This document shows, in pieces, positions 18,020 to 26,156 of a stretch of DNA of 64,000 nucleotides. Position 1 is the stretch's first letter; every line of letters starts with the position of its first letter. Source of the stretch: Bacteroidales bacterium (lineage in GTDB: Bacteria > Bacteroidota > Bacteroidia > Bacteroidales > UBA932); assembly GCA_017631435.1 (NCBI GenBank), contig JAGBTG010000056.1:124001-188000 (forward strand), read 5' to 3'. The translations under genes were made by a program, and so were the position numbers. The notes beneath the pieces are model-generated. The model made no database searches. It was not told where the DNA came from and saw nothing but the letters and a program-made list of their open reading frames with translations.

Positions 18020-18440
18020 GTGGGCGGATCTATAAGCCGAGTTCTGTACTTCAGACTTGTGCCCGGAGGCACCCTAAGAAGCTCCTATCATTTATCTGTC
18101 GCAGCCTACCCCCCAGCAACGGACGAGCAACCCTTAACTGCTGGTATACATGGCCTTGCAGGATGCAGTAGGATACCGCTATAATGTCGCCATCATAACC
18201 CGTGGGCTCTTACCCCACATTTTCACCCTTACCGCAGTAATGCAGTCTAACAACCCTAAGGTCTTCTGCTGCGCGCAAAGACTATAAAGTCTTGTAACAG
18301 GCACGTGACCTGACGCTTCTGCGGCGGTAATTCTCTGTTACCCTTGCATAAACTCATCGCCTATCTGTGCTTTCCACAGTGCAGTGCTCTTCCCTGCCCG
18401 GACTTTCCTCCCAATTTCTTGAGCGATAGGACGACCCGCC
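18020..18440 (-). ncRNA. rnpB: RNase P RNA (bacterial type A)
   Basis: On the minus strand the 5' part contains GGAGGAAAGTCCGGGC, the conserved P4-strand segment, and the 3' part contains ACAGAACTCGGCTTATAGAT, the other P4 arm and 3' end of bacterial RNase P RNA. Length (~420 nt) fits. It is the catalytic RNA that trims tRNA 5' leaders together with RnpA. The 5' end is set by a TATCTTTG promoter at 18445-18452, the 3' end by a hairpin terminator at 17982. It is flanked by repeat array 1 downstream and a RAYT transposase gene upstream. Confidence 0.95.
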
Positions 18441-18444
18441 GGTG

Positions 18445-18452
18445 CAAAGATA
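18445..18452 (-). promoter_or_regulatory. -7 promoter element of rnpB
   Basis: The minus strand reads TATCTTTG immediately before the predicted RNase P RNA 5' end. Confidence 0.7.
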
Positions 18453-18599
18453 TACAAATTTCCTTAACTTAAAATGCTCGCTATTATCCTTTATTTATTA
18501 ATGATTATATTATAATGATTGAGCGTTATTTCATAATTTACTGACTGTTCAGGTCTACTCTAATCGGTTTATAAGGGCTAATTATTCATAATCCGATGA

Positions 18600-19538
18600 T
18601 TAACGCAGATCTTTCTTTAATATTTGTGACGATGATTTTGGGAATAGTTCATCAAGAATCCGTTCATCTATCTTAAGTAATCTCATTATCTGCGCATTAT
18701 TGGCGTTGAAGTCATATTTCATCATCTTGGCAACTTCAATTTTATCGTTTCTTCCCAGTAAAGACGGATTTTTTACATCATACTTCTTCACACAATGATT
18801 ATAAATTGCTGAAAACATTTCCTCGTCGGTATAGTAGATGGAGTCGCCTAACTCTTTGGCTATCTGAGAATATGACTCCACTTGTCGGGAAATTAAACTG
18901 AAATAATGCCGTGCGTCTCTATAAAGTTTTTCTGCAAGTTGTATGTGACAGAATGATGCTGGAGAGAAGTATCCTTTATGTGTGAGAAATTTCAAGTTAC
19001 CTTTGCCTTTATACTCCCTTATTTTAAAAATTGATCTGATTTTTGCTATACTGAGTTCGGATATATCCACTGCAGGTTCCCATTGTGCCGAAGGGTTGAA
19101 GAAGTAACTGTTTGCTCCCCACGGATATGTGAATGGGGTACTGTTATTGTCAACCAGATATCCGTTTCTGTTAGTGTAGCAAATGACAGTCTGCAGATAT
19201 TTCAGATCGCTGATTCTGAAATTTTTAAAAGAAAATCCTTTAAGATCAGAAACTCTATTCTGTTGTGCAAGATACCTGTGCAATTTCTTTGTTATTTCAT
19301 TTTCAAACTGCTTAAGCAGTTCTTCCTTGCATGCTACAACAAAATGGAAATGGTTACTCATTACCTCAAAAGTTAGCATCTTCATTTCATCAATGTAGTT
19401 TGATGCAGTTAATGCTACCAGGTTCATTCCATAAATTAGTTCATCTCTGTTTCTAAATATGGCATATTGGTGCGTACCGTTTGAACACATATGCCAGACA
19501 GGTCCCAATTCATAAAATTCATACTCTTGTGCTGTCAT
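18600..19538 (-). CDS. REP-associated tyrosine transposase (RAYT / Y1_Tnp, IS200-like)
   Basis: 312 residues. FEVMSNHFHFVVACKEE carries the HUH metal-binding motif (HFH) of Y1 transposases. YLQTVICYTNRNGYLVDNNS followed by FTYPWGANSYFF parallels the YLRYVALNPVRAG...DYPWSS block typical of RAYTs, where the catalytic tyrosine lies. The C-terminal ~80 residues (EVAKMMKYDFNANNAQIMRL) look like a helix-turn-helix. RAYTs are single-copy domesticated IS200/IS605 relatives that process REP hairpins in single-stranded DNA. No IS ends or target duplication were recognised. Repeat array 2 lies just upstream and array 1 lies beyond rnpB downstream, in opposite orientation, which makes the arrays candidate substrates. 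Confidence 0.85.
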   Translation of the reverse strand: MTAQEYEFYELGPVWHMCSNGTHQYAIFRNRDELIYGMNLVALTASNYIDEMKMLTFEVMSNHFHFVVACKEELLKQFENEITKKLHRYLAQQNRVSDLKGFSFKNFRISDLKYLQTVICYTNRNGYLVDNNSTPFTYPWGANSYFFNPSAQWEPAVDISELSIAKIRSIFKIREYKGKGNLKFLTHKGYFSPASFCHIQLAEKLYRDARHYFSLISRQVESYSQIAKELGDSIYYTDEEMFSAIYNHCVKKYDVKNPSLLGRNDKIEVAKMMKYDFNANNAQIMRLLKIDERILDELFPKSSSQILKKDLR

Positions 19539-19694
19539 AATATTATGTTTTAAATTTCTGCAATGCTAATTGAATATTGTATGTAATGAAAGCACATGCG
19601 TAAATTCTTTTTTAGGAAAAAGAAAAAGTTTTATGTTTTGTTTTTTTTAAAAAGAGAAATTTTTGAAAAAAGAAATCTTTTTGAGTGAGGCGAG

Positions 19695-20040
19695 CAACAT
19701 ATCCATGAATATGCCCCAGAATGTGGATGAAATGAGTACCAGTGACAAAACGTCCATGAATATGCCCAAGAATGTGGATGAAATGAGTGCCATATACAAA
19801 ACATCCACGAATATGCCCCAAAATGTGGATGAAATGTGTGACGAGAACAAAACATCCATGAATATATCCCAGAATGTGGATGAAATGAGTGCCAGGGACA
19901 AAACATCCATGAATATGCCCCAGAATGTGGATGAAATGAGTGCCAGGGACAAAACATCCATGAATATGCCCCAAAATGTGGATGAAATGTGTGCCATTAA
20001 CAAAATGTCCCGGAAAACGCCACAAAACCAGGAGAAACTG
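19695..20040 (-). repeat. Array 2: six exact-period 51-bp repeats plus one hybrid unit
   Basis: ATGTGG recurs at 19721, 19772, 19823, 19874, 19925 and 19976, always 51 bp apart. Read on the minus strand each unit has CATTTCATCCACATTCTGGG and ATTCATGGATGTTTTG, the same scaffold as array 1 in inverted orientation, with CATCCA/TGGATG able to pair. The last unit (19998-20045) switches to the CCGGAAAAC/ACCAGGAG subtype seen in arrays 3 and 5. On the plus strand the units translate as MPQNVDEMSARDKTSMN. The array lies between mntP and the RAYT gene. Confidence 0.9.
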
Positions 20041-20052
20041 CCGCCAAGGAGC

Positions 20053-20082
20053 AAAAAAATCCCCCGGAGCAATTCCGGGGGA
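20053..20082 (-). terminator. Intrinsic terminator of mntP
   Basis: CCCCCGGA and TTCCGGGGG-type arms form a GC-rich stem with a short loop; on the minus strand TTTTTTT follows directly. Confidence 0.9.
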
Positions 20083-20089
20083 CCAGGTA

Positions 20090-20680
20090 TTAGAATGTTA
20101 TGACGTGCTCTATGAGTATCTTCATGCCAATGACAATGAGGATTACACCGCCCCAGATTTCGGCTTTCTTGCCGGCCTTGTGGCCGAGCTTGCTGCCGCC
20201 CTGCAAACCGATATAGGCTGCAACAGCTGTAGCAACAAATGTGTAGAGTGTGGTGAAGCCGATCTGCATCATATCTATATCCAGCATAGCAAGTGAAGCG
20301 CCAACTGCTATTGCATCTATGCTGGTGGCTGTGGCCAGTACTGCAAGACGCTTGATGCAAAGGAAATCGCGTTTGCTGGCACCGTCACCGGATTCAGAGG
20401 AATCATCGCCTTTTATGGCTCCAAGAAACATCTTGCCGCCAAGATAGGTGAGGATAACGAATGCTACCCAGTGGTCCCATTCAACAATAAATGAGGCTGC
20501 CTGGTCTCCAAGAAACCAGCCGGCAAACAGATATGCTGCCTGAAAAACACCAAAGAAGGCTATAACCATAGCCTTCCTTGAGAGTTTCATATTTGGCATT
20601 GAGATTCCGTCACCAACTGATACAGCAAAAGTATCAAAAGTAAGACTGATGGCCAGAATCAGAAGCTCAAAGTGTGTCAT
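20090..20680 (-). CDS. mntP: Manganese efflux pump MntP
   Basis: 196 residues, six predicted membrane helices. LTFDTFAVSVGDGI near the N-terminus and ATSIDAIAVGASLAMLD near residue 110 are the paired Asp-bearing motifs of the MntP (DUF204) family, which exports Mn2+ from the cytoplasm. Length fits. It lies 3 bp after the sodium:solute symporter gene, so the two are probably co-transcribed, and it ends at a strong terminator. No Mn riboswitch is visible upstream, because the start lies directly behind another gene. Confidence 0.92.
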   Translation of the reverse strand: MTHFELLILAISLTFDTFAVSVGDGISMPNMKLSRKAMVIAFFGVFQAAYLFAGWFLGDQAASFIVEWDHWVAFVILTYLGGKMFLGAIKGDDSSESGDGASKRDFLCIKRLAVLATATSIDAIAVGASLAMLDIDMMQIGFTTLYTFVATAVAAYIGLQGGSKLGHKAGKKAEIWGGVILIVIGMKILIEHVITF

Positions 20681-20683
20681 AAA

Positions 20684-22129
20684 TTATTTCTTTCTGAATA
20701 GAAGAAGACCACCCATTGTGATACCTGCACAAACTGCGATCAATGAGAAACCGAAGCTGAATACGTAGTTCTCAATGAAGAAACAGATAACTGGAGCAAG
20801 TACGCAAACGTAAGGTACAACTTTATCCTGAATCTTAACCTTGGTAAGGATACCCAACATGAACAGACCAAGAAGCGGACCATAAGTGTATGATGCAATC
20901 TGGTAAACCATGTTGATTACAGCGTCGTTCTTAAGGATGTTGAATACACAAATCATCAATACGAACAAAGCAGCCATAACATAGGTAACGTTCATTCTTA
21001 CTTTCTTCTTCTTGTCATCATCCCAACCGTGTTTCTCAATGCCTACCAAGTCGATACAAGTTGAAGTTGTAAGTGAGGTAAGGGCATTTGCACAAGTAGG
21101 GTAAGCTGCTGAAATAAGACCTACAAAGAAGATAACACCTACAACTGGGCCAAGTGTAAGGGCAACTGTAGGGAAGATCTTGTCTGCCTCAAGTTTGCCG
21201 GCTGCAGTTGTAACCTGCTCAATAAGCTCAGGGTGACCCTGCATGAAGATGGCAAGAACAGCACCAAGAGTTACAAACAGCAGGTTGATAGGGATCATCA
21301 TAAGGATTGAGGTCATAACGTTCTTCTGAGCCTCTTTGATGTTCTTGCAGCTCAAGCTCTTCTGCATCATTGCCTGGTCCAGACCGGTCATTGCTATCGG
21401 GATGAGGACACCACTAAGGAATCTCTTTATCCAGTTGGTTGCTGCTGCTGAATCATGGTTGAACATGTTTGAGAAGTGGCTCTCGTGAACATTCTTTAGC
21501 ATATCGCTAAGGTTCCAGTCCAACTGACCGCAGATTGCAACGCAAGATGCAACAATTGCAAGGATCATGAATGTTGTCTGGATTGTATCTGTGTAGATGA
21601 TGGTCTTAACACCACCCTTCATTGTGTAAAGGATAGCCAAACCTACAAATACAATTGCTGCTACAATGAATGGAACGCCAAGTGGCTCAAGCACAAAGTT
21701 GTAAAGCACAAAAATTACAAGGAATGTCCTTACGGTAGCACCCAAAAGTCTTGAAATTAGGAAGAAAGATGCACCGGTCTTGTAACTGTGTGTTCCAAAA
21801 CGCTGCTCAAGGTAAGTGTAAATTGAAGTAAGGTTCAATTTGAAATACAAAGGCAATAGAAGTCCTGCAATGATAGCGTAACCGAAGAACATACCAAATA
21901 CCATTGGCATATAGTAGAAGTTCTCGTTGATAACGTTACCCGGCAATGACATGAAAGATACACCGCTCATTGATGAACCAATCATACCAAAAGCAACAAG
22001 GAACCAGTTTGAGCTTTTGTTACCTGTAAAGTAAGTCTTGCTGTCGGCGTTGCGGCTGGTCAACCAAGCAATACCAAAAAGAAGCAAGGTGTACAGTACA
22101 AAAGTGATTAACAGAATAGTTGAATTCAT
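20684..22129 (-). CDS. Sodium:solute symporter (SSS family)
   Basis: 481 residues with about 13 hydrophobic segments. SSNWFLVAFGMIGSSMSGVS (helix 1) and the GGVKTIIYTDTIQTTFMI region are typical of SSS transporters, which import a solute with Na+. The substrate cannot be read from sequence. A MurNAc-salvage pair (murQ and a sugar kinase) lies 0.7 kb upstream on the same strand with recR in between, so an amino sugar or sialic-acid-like substrate is possible but unproven. Followed at 3 bp by mntP. Confidence 0.85.
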   Translation of the reverse strand: MNSTILLITFVLYTLLLFGIAWLTSRNADSKTYFTGNKSSNWFLVAFGMIGSSMSGVSFMSLPGNVINENFYYMPMVFGMFFGYAIIAGLLLPLYFKLNLTSIYTYLEQRFGTHSYKTGASFFLISRLLGATVRTFLVIFVLYNFVLEPLGVPFIVAAIVFVGLAILYTMKGGVKTIIYTDTIQTTFMILAIVASCVAICGQLDWNLSDMLKNVHESHFSNMFNHDSAAATNWIKRFLSGVLIPIAMTGLDQAMMQKSLSCKNIKEAQKNVMTSILMMIPINLLFVTLGAVLAIFMQGHPELIEQVTTAAGKLEADKIFPTVALTLGPVVGVIFFVGLISAAYPTCANALTSLTTSTCIDLVGIEKHGWDDDKKKKVRMNVTYVMAALFVLMICVFNILKNDAVINMVYQIASYTYGPLLGLFMLGILTKVKIQDKVVPYVCVLAPVICFFIENYVFSFGFSLIAVCAGITMGGLLLFRKK

Positions 22130-22139
22130 AAATAGTTAG

Positions 22140-22754
22140 TTAAAGTTTAAACAGGTGTCTGTTCTGGATAGATTTTCCAAGGGTAAGTTCATCTGTATAC
22201 TCAAGGTCGTCGCCAAAACCCACACCACGTGCTATAGTACTGATTTTAATATTCAATGCACTCAGTTTCTTGTACAGGAAGAAGGATGTTGTCTCACCCT
22301 CCATACTTGTACTCAGAGCAAGGATCACCTCCTTCACATCCCCCTCCTGCACCCTCTCTATCAGCTTCCCGATAGGCAAGTCTGCCGGTCCGATGCCGTC
22401 CATTGGGGAAATGATTCCACCCAGGACATGGTAGAGGCCGTTGAACTGCTCTGTATTTTCAATGCTCAATACATCCCTGATGCTCTCCACCACACAAATA
22501 ACAGATTTGTCCCTGCGGGTGTCTGCACAAACGGAGCAAAGGTTGGAATCTGCAATCATGTTGCAGGTATTGCAATACTTTACCCCTCTGCGCAAGGCAA
22601 TGAATGAATTGCCAAAACGCTCAATATTCTCTTCAGGCTGCTTGAGAAGATGCAGGGCAAGTCTCAATGCGCTCTTTCTGCCAATGCCGGGAAGCGACGC
22701 AAACTCATCAACTGCCTTCTCCAGTAACTGTGAGGAATATTTCTGTTTGAACAT
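22140..22754 (-). CDS. recR: Recombination mediator RecR
   Basis: 204 residues, the usual RecR length. LPGIGRKSALRLALHLL is the helix-hairpin-helix, YCNTCNMIADSNLCSVC the four-cysteine zinc finger, and VICVVESIRDVLSIE with HVLGGIISPMDGIGP the Toprim domain. RecR acts with RecO and RecF to load RecA onto gapped DNA. It lies 10 bp upstream of the symporter gene on the same strand, and behind the murQ terminator. Confidence 0.96.
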   Translation of the reverse strand: MFKQKYSSQLLEKAVDEFASLPGIGRKSALRLALHLLKQPEENIERFGNSFIALRRGVKYCNTCNMIADSNLCSVCADTRRDKSVICVVESIRDVLSIENTEQFNGLYHVLGGIISPMDGIGPADLPIGKLIERVQEGDVKEVILALSTSMEGETTSFFLYKKLSALNIKISTIARGVGFGDDLEYTDELTLGKSIQNRHLFKL

Positions 22755-22777
22755 TGTATTTTTTACGAATAAAACTC

Positions 22778-22807
22778 AAAAAGGAGAATCCGTTATAGAA
22801 TCTCCTT
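22778..22807 (-). terminator. Intrinsic terminator of murQ
   Basis: On the minus strand AAGGAGA and TCTCCTT pair around a short loop, followed by TTTTT, between murQ and recR. Confidence 0.75.
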
Positions 22808-22828
22808 AATGAGTCTTTTTGGTTTTAA

Positions 22829-23644
22829 TTATTTCTGTGAGTTATAGAAATCAACTGCATTTCTTACAGAACCGTGCTCAAGTAGCAATGATTTTGCATA
22901 CTCATAATCTGTAATGTCAGTCTCACCCATAATCATTCTTGTACCGCGGTCTACAAGTTTAGCGTTTGAAAGTTGCATGTCAACCATCTTGTTGCCTTTA
23001 ACGTGACCCATCTTAATCATAGTTGAAGTAGAGATCATGTTAAGGATAAGTTTCTGTGCAGTACCTGATTTCATACGTGTAGAACCAGTTACGAACTCAG
23101 GACCTACAACAGCCACGATTGGAACGTCTACCTCAGCAGCAACTGCAGCACCTGGGTTACAAGTGATACAACCTGTAAGGATACCACGTTTTCTAGCCTC
23201 TTTAACAGCACCGATAACGTAAGGGGTACTACCGCTGGCAGCGATACCTACAACTACGTCGTTCTCGTTAACATTGTAAGGCTGCATGTCTCTCCAACCG
23301 CCATCCCAGTCATCCTCAGCGTTCTCAACAGCTTTACGGATAGCTGTGTCACCACCTGCAATAAGACCGATGATAAGATCAAATGGAGCACCGTATGTAG
23401 GAGGGATCTCAGAAGCGTCAAGGATACCAAGTCTTCCGCTGGTACCTGCACCAAGGTAGAAAAGTCTACCACCTTTCTTCATTCTCTCAACGATACCGTC
23501 TACAAGTTTCTCAATTTCTGGAATACATTTCTCAACTGCAACAGGAACTGTCTTGTCCTCTTTGTTCATGTTCTGCAACAACTCAGCAGTTGTCATCTGA
23601 TCCAAATTAGCGTAATTTGAAGATTGCTCTGTAACTTTTGTCAT
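22829..23644 (-). CDS. murQ: N-acetylmuramic acid 6-phosphate etherase MurQ
   Basis: 271 residues from the ATG at 23644 (MTKVTEQSSNYANLDQMTTA); the longer frame to 23773 adds an unlikely Arg/Cys-rich leader and runs through a repeat pair. GAGTSGRLGILDASE and PPTYG are the SIS-domain signature; GPEFVTGSTRMKSGTAQKLI is also diagnostic. MurQ cleaves the lactyl ether of MurNAc-6-P to GlcNAc-6-P and D-lactate during cell-wall recycling. A BadF-type kinase gene lies 130 bp upstream on the same strand and probably makes the MurNAc-6-P. Confidence 0.95.
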   Translation of the reverse strand: MTKVTEQSSNYANLDQMTTAELLQNMNKEDKTVPVAVEKCIPEIEKLVDGIVERMKKGGRLFYLGAGTSGRLGILDASEIPPTYGAPFDLIIGLIAGGDTAIRKAVENAEDDWDGGWRDMQPYNVNENDVVVGIAASGSTPYVIGAVKEARKRGILTGCITCNPGAAVAAEVDVPIVAVVGPEFVTGSTRMKSGTAQKLILNMISTSTMIKMGHVKGNKMVDMQLSNAKLVDRGTRMIMGETDITDYEYAKSLLLEHGSVRNAVDFYNSQK

Positions 23645-23678
23645 GATATAATGTGTTATATATTTTGTCAATTTTTTA

Positions 23679-23763
23679 TTCCCGACAGATTTTCCCTTTC
23701 CATCCGGCAATCTCCTTCCCCGAGGGAGAACTGTTGCCATACAGCAAATATGCTGTCGGGAAG
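23679..23763. repeat. Inverted pair of TTCCCGACAG words between kinase and murQ
   Basis: ATTCCCGACAG at 23679 and CTGTCGGGAAGAAT at 23753 are inverted copies about 65 bp apart in the intergenic region. They could form the ends of a large hairpin; the loop between holds no gene. Confidence 0.65.
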
Positions 23764-23773
23764 AATATTTCAA

Positions 23774-24613
23774 TTAAATTGCGTTGGTGTGGTACTCAAC
23801 AAGACCGTCGATAGGTGACTTGATGATCTTTCCGATTGTTGCACCGTTCTGTGCAGCCACATCCTTAAGGATATCCTCGTAGTAGTGTGCAATTGAACCA
23901 ACAAGGTTTACAGGGTAGTTCTTGTAATCGTAGTGTACGATGTTGCGTTTGAAGAACTCGTCAAAGCTGGTTCTGATAAGGTTGTTGATGTGAGGGTTGT
24001 CCCTGAACTCAGAGATGAATGGAGAGAACGAAGCCAACCATTTGCTTGGAAGCGGCTCGCGGTAAACCTTCTGTACAATCTTCATGTAGTCAAGGTCATA
24101 TCTCTTAACAAACTCCTCCTCAATCTCTTTTGGAAGAAGGCCTTTGATGAAATCGGCCATAAGTTTCTTGCCAAGAACTCCGCCAGAAGCCTCATCACCA
24201 AGGATGAATCCGCCGGCTCTCACATTGTTCACAATCTCCTCGCCATCGTAGAAACAGGTGTTTGCACCTGTACCCATGATACATGCGATACCTGCACTGT
24301 GACCGCAAAGTGCTCTCGCTGCTGCAAGAAGGTCTGAAGCCACAAATGATTTGTTGCCAGGGAACACTTTGTCAAAAGCATCACTTAGAACCTTTGCAAG
24401 CTCAGGAGCAAGGATACCTGCACCGTAGAAATAAATCTCTTTAACGTCAGTTCCAATAGCTGGAACAACTTTCTCCTCAAGGATTTTTGAAATGTCCTCC
24501 GAAGAAAGGAACACAGGGTTGATACCCTCAGTATTTACTGATTTGACAGTGCCATCAGCTGCAATGGCGCGCCAATCAACTTTTGTAGAACCGCAGTCGG
24601 CAATAAGTAACAT
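23774..24613 (-). CDS. BadF/BadG-type N-acetylhexosamine (MurNAc/GlcNAc) kinase
   Basis: 279 residues. LLIADCGSTKVDWRAI is the phosphate-1 motif, GIACIMGTGANTCFYDG the phosphate-2 motif, and GGFILGDEASGGVLGKKL the sugar-binding and adenosine region of the BadF/BadG/BcrA family that includes MurK-type kinases. The family phosphorylates N-acetylated sugars at O6 or O1. Directly upstream of murQ on the same strand, it most likely supplies MurNAc-6-P, as in MurK/MurQ salvage. Array 3 lies upstream in the divergent gap, and its promoter would be there. Confidence 0.85.
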   Translation of the reverse strand: MLLIADCGSTKVDWRAIAADGTVKSVNTEGINPVFLSSEDISKILEEKVVPAIGTDVKEIYFYGAGILAPELAKVLSDAFDKVFPGNKSFVASDLLAAARALCGHSAGIACIMGTGANTCFYDGEEIVNNVRAGGFILGDEASGGVLGKKLMADFIKGLLPKEIEEEFVKRYDLDYMKIVQKVYREPLPSKWLASFSPFISEFRDNPHINNLIRTSFDEFFKRNIVHYDYKNYPVNLVGSIAHYYEDILKDVAAQNGATIGKIIKSPIDGLVEYHTNAI

Positions 24614-24699
24614 AATTTAAGCGTATTTTGGTTAAAATCATGCAAAAATACAAAAAAATATGAGACTCTTTGCACTTTGTAACAAGTATTTTCAGTGGT

Positions 24700-25215
24700 G
24701 TGCATTTTTCTCCCGGAATTACCCCCAAAACCAGGATGTTTCTCCACCGCCGCGGCCATTTCTCCCGGAATTGTGGCGCTTTCCGGGACATTTTCCTCTG
24801 CGGTGGCAGTTTCTCCATGTTTTACCTGCAAAACCAGGATGTTTCCCTACCGCCCCACAATTTCCTCCCTGTTTAGCGGCGTTTTTCGGGACATTTTCCT
24901 CTGCGGTGGCATTTTCTCCTGAATTTGTGGCGCTTTCCGGGACATTTTTCTCCGTGGCGGCAGTTCCTCCATGTTTTACCCGCAAAACCAGGATGTTTTC
25001 CTACCGCCCCACAATTTCCTCCATGTTTTGTGGCGTTTTCCGGGATATTTTCCTCTGCGGCGGCAGTTTCTCCACGTTTTACCCGCAAAACCAGGATGTT
25101 TCCCTACCGCCCCACAATTTCCTCCCGGAATTGTGGCGTTTTTCGGGACATTTTCTTCCTCGGCAGCATTTTCTCCCGGAAATGTGGAGTTTTCCGGGAG
25201 ATTTTCTCTCCCCGC
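24700..25215 (+). repeat. Array 3: ten 50-52-bp tandem repeats of two interleaved subtypes
   Basis: Ten units of 50-52 bp alternate two forms. One has CTCCCGGAATTGTGGCG then TTTTCCGGGACATTTTC, with an 8-bp perfect stem TCCCGGAA/TTCCGGGA. The other has CTCCATGTTTTACCCG then CAAAACCAGGATGTTTTC, with GTTTT/AAAAC pairing and TCC/GGA ends. Some units join the front half of one to the back half of the other. The array fills most of the 24614-25286 gap between two divergent genes. Many frames are open here because stops are rare in the repeat; I see no real gene. Confidence 0.9.
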
Positions 25216-25253
25216 TGGAATAGGCAGAATTTTTGCGGGGAAGAATATTAGTT

Positions 25254-25261
25254 TAACTTTG
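25254..25261 (+). promoter_or_regulatory. -7 promoter element of the glutaminyl cyclase gene
   Basis: TAACTTTG, matching TAnnTTTG, 25 bases before the ATG at 25287. Confidence 0.65.
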
Positions 25262-25286
25262 TGGGGAATTAAACAGGATTTTTGCA

Positions 25287-26054
25287 ATGAAGATATATAG
25301 ATTTTTGCTGGTACTTATGGTTTGTGCATTGCCGCTTGTGGGATGTGCGCAGAATGTGAAGGAGTATAAGTTTCAGGTGGTTGAGAGTTTGCCGCATGAG
25401 AGGAGTGCTTATACTCAGGGGCTGTTTTTCCATAATGGGGAACTTTATGAGAGTTGTGGACAGTATGGAAGTTCTTCATTCCGTAAGGTTCAACTTAAAA
25501 CCGGCAAGGATTTGAGGAGATTGAATTTTGATGCAAGGTATTTTGTGGAGGGGTCCTGTGTGTTGGACGGGCGTCTTTATATCCTTACCTGGCAGGAGCA
25601 CAAGTGTTTTGTGTACGATATTGCTACATGGAAATTTCTTGGAGAATTCTACAATCCCCGTGAGGGATGGGGGCTTACAACCAACGGCAAGGACCTGATT
25701 CTTTCAGACGGTTCCACCAAAATTTATTTCCTCGATCCGCAGACATTTGCGGTCCGTTCGTTCAAGGAGGTGACACTTGGCGGACAACCTGTACCGTTCA
25801 TCAATGAACTGGAGTGGATTAACGGTGAGATTTGGGCTAACGTTTATACTCAGGACTATATTCTTATCATTGATCCTGCTACCGGAAAAGTTAAAGGTAG
25901 GGTTGACTGCAGAGGGTTGTTGCCTGCTGCTTTGAGAAAACCGGGCACGGATGTGCTTAACGGCATAGCGCATAATCCTGCTACCGGGGAGATTTATGTT
26001 ACCGGCAAGTACTGGCCTAAGATGTTCAAGGTTAAACTTGTAGAGAAGAAGTAA
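25287..26054 (+). CDS. Glutaminyl-peptide cyclotransferase (glutamine cyclotransferase)
   Basis: 255 residues with signal peptide and lipobox-like VCALPLVGCAQ. HERSAYTQGLFFHNGELYES, then YGSSSFRKVQL and FINELEWINGEIWANVYTQD are conserved in PF05096, five-bladed beta-propeller enzymes that convert N-terminal Gln of proteins to pyroglutamate. Many Bacteroidales exported proteins and lipoproteins begin with Gln after signal cleavage, so a periplasmic role in capping them is reasonable. It is transcribed alone, between array 3 and the TPP riboswitch. Confidence 0.92.
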   Translation: MKIYRFLLVLMVCALPLVGCAQNVKEYKFQVVESLPHERSAYTQGLFFHNGELYESCGQYGSSSFRKVQLKTGKDLRRLNFDARYFVEGSCVLDGRLYILTWQEHKCFVYDIATWKFLGEFYNPREGWGLTTNGKDLILSDGSTKIYFLDPQTFAVRSFKEVTLGGQPVPFINELEWINGEIWANVYTQDYILIIDPATGKVKGRVDCRGLLPAALRKPGTDVLNGIAHNPATGEIYVTGKYWPKMFKVKLVEKK

Positions 26055-26121
26055 TTCTTGCATTTTTGCAGAATTGTTGTAGATTTGCAGCAGATTTTGC
26101 AAGCAATTGCAGCAGATTTTT

Positions 26122-26139
26122 GTCGGGAATAATCCCGAC
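26122..26139. terminator. Hairpin formed by an inverted pair of GTCGGGA words
   Basis: GTCGGGA and TCCCGAC form a 7-bp stem around ATAA, between the glutaminyl cyclase stop and the riboswitch. It may act as the cyclase terminator; the following tract is AT-rich. Confidence 0.6.
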
Positions 26140-26156
26140 AGCATTTATTAACATTT

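Noticed and set aside
18600..19538. Complete IS200/IS605 insertion sequence
   Set aside because: No TnpB, no defined ends and no second copy in the window; the gene has RAYT features instead.
19647..20360. A 237-residue minus-strand frame through mntP and array 2
   Set aside because: Its first part is an out-of-frame reading of mntP and the rest is repeat; mntP itself is certain.
23645..23773. Longer MurQ start
   Set aside because: The extra 43 residues are Arg/Cys-rich, unlike MurQ, and pass through an intergenic inverted repeat.
24576..25300. Many 70-187-residue frames across array 3 as a repeat protein
   Set aside because: Units of 50 and 52 bp keep changing frame, so no single frame follows the repeat; nothing resembles a start region.
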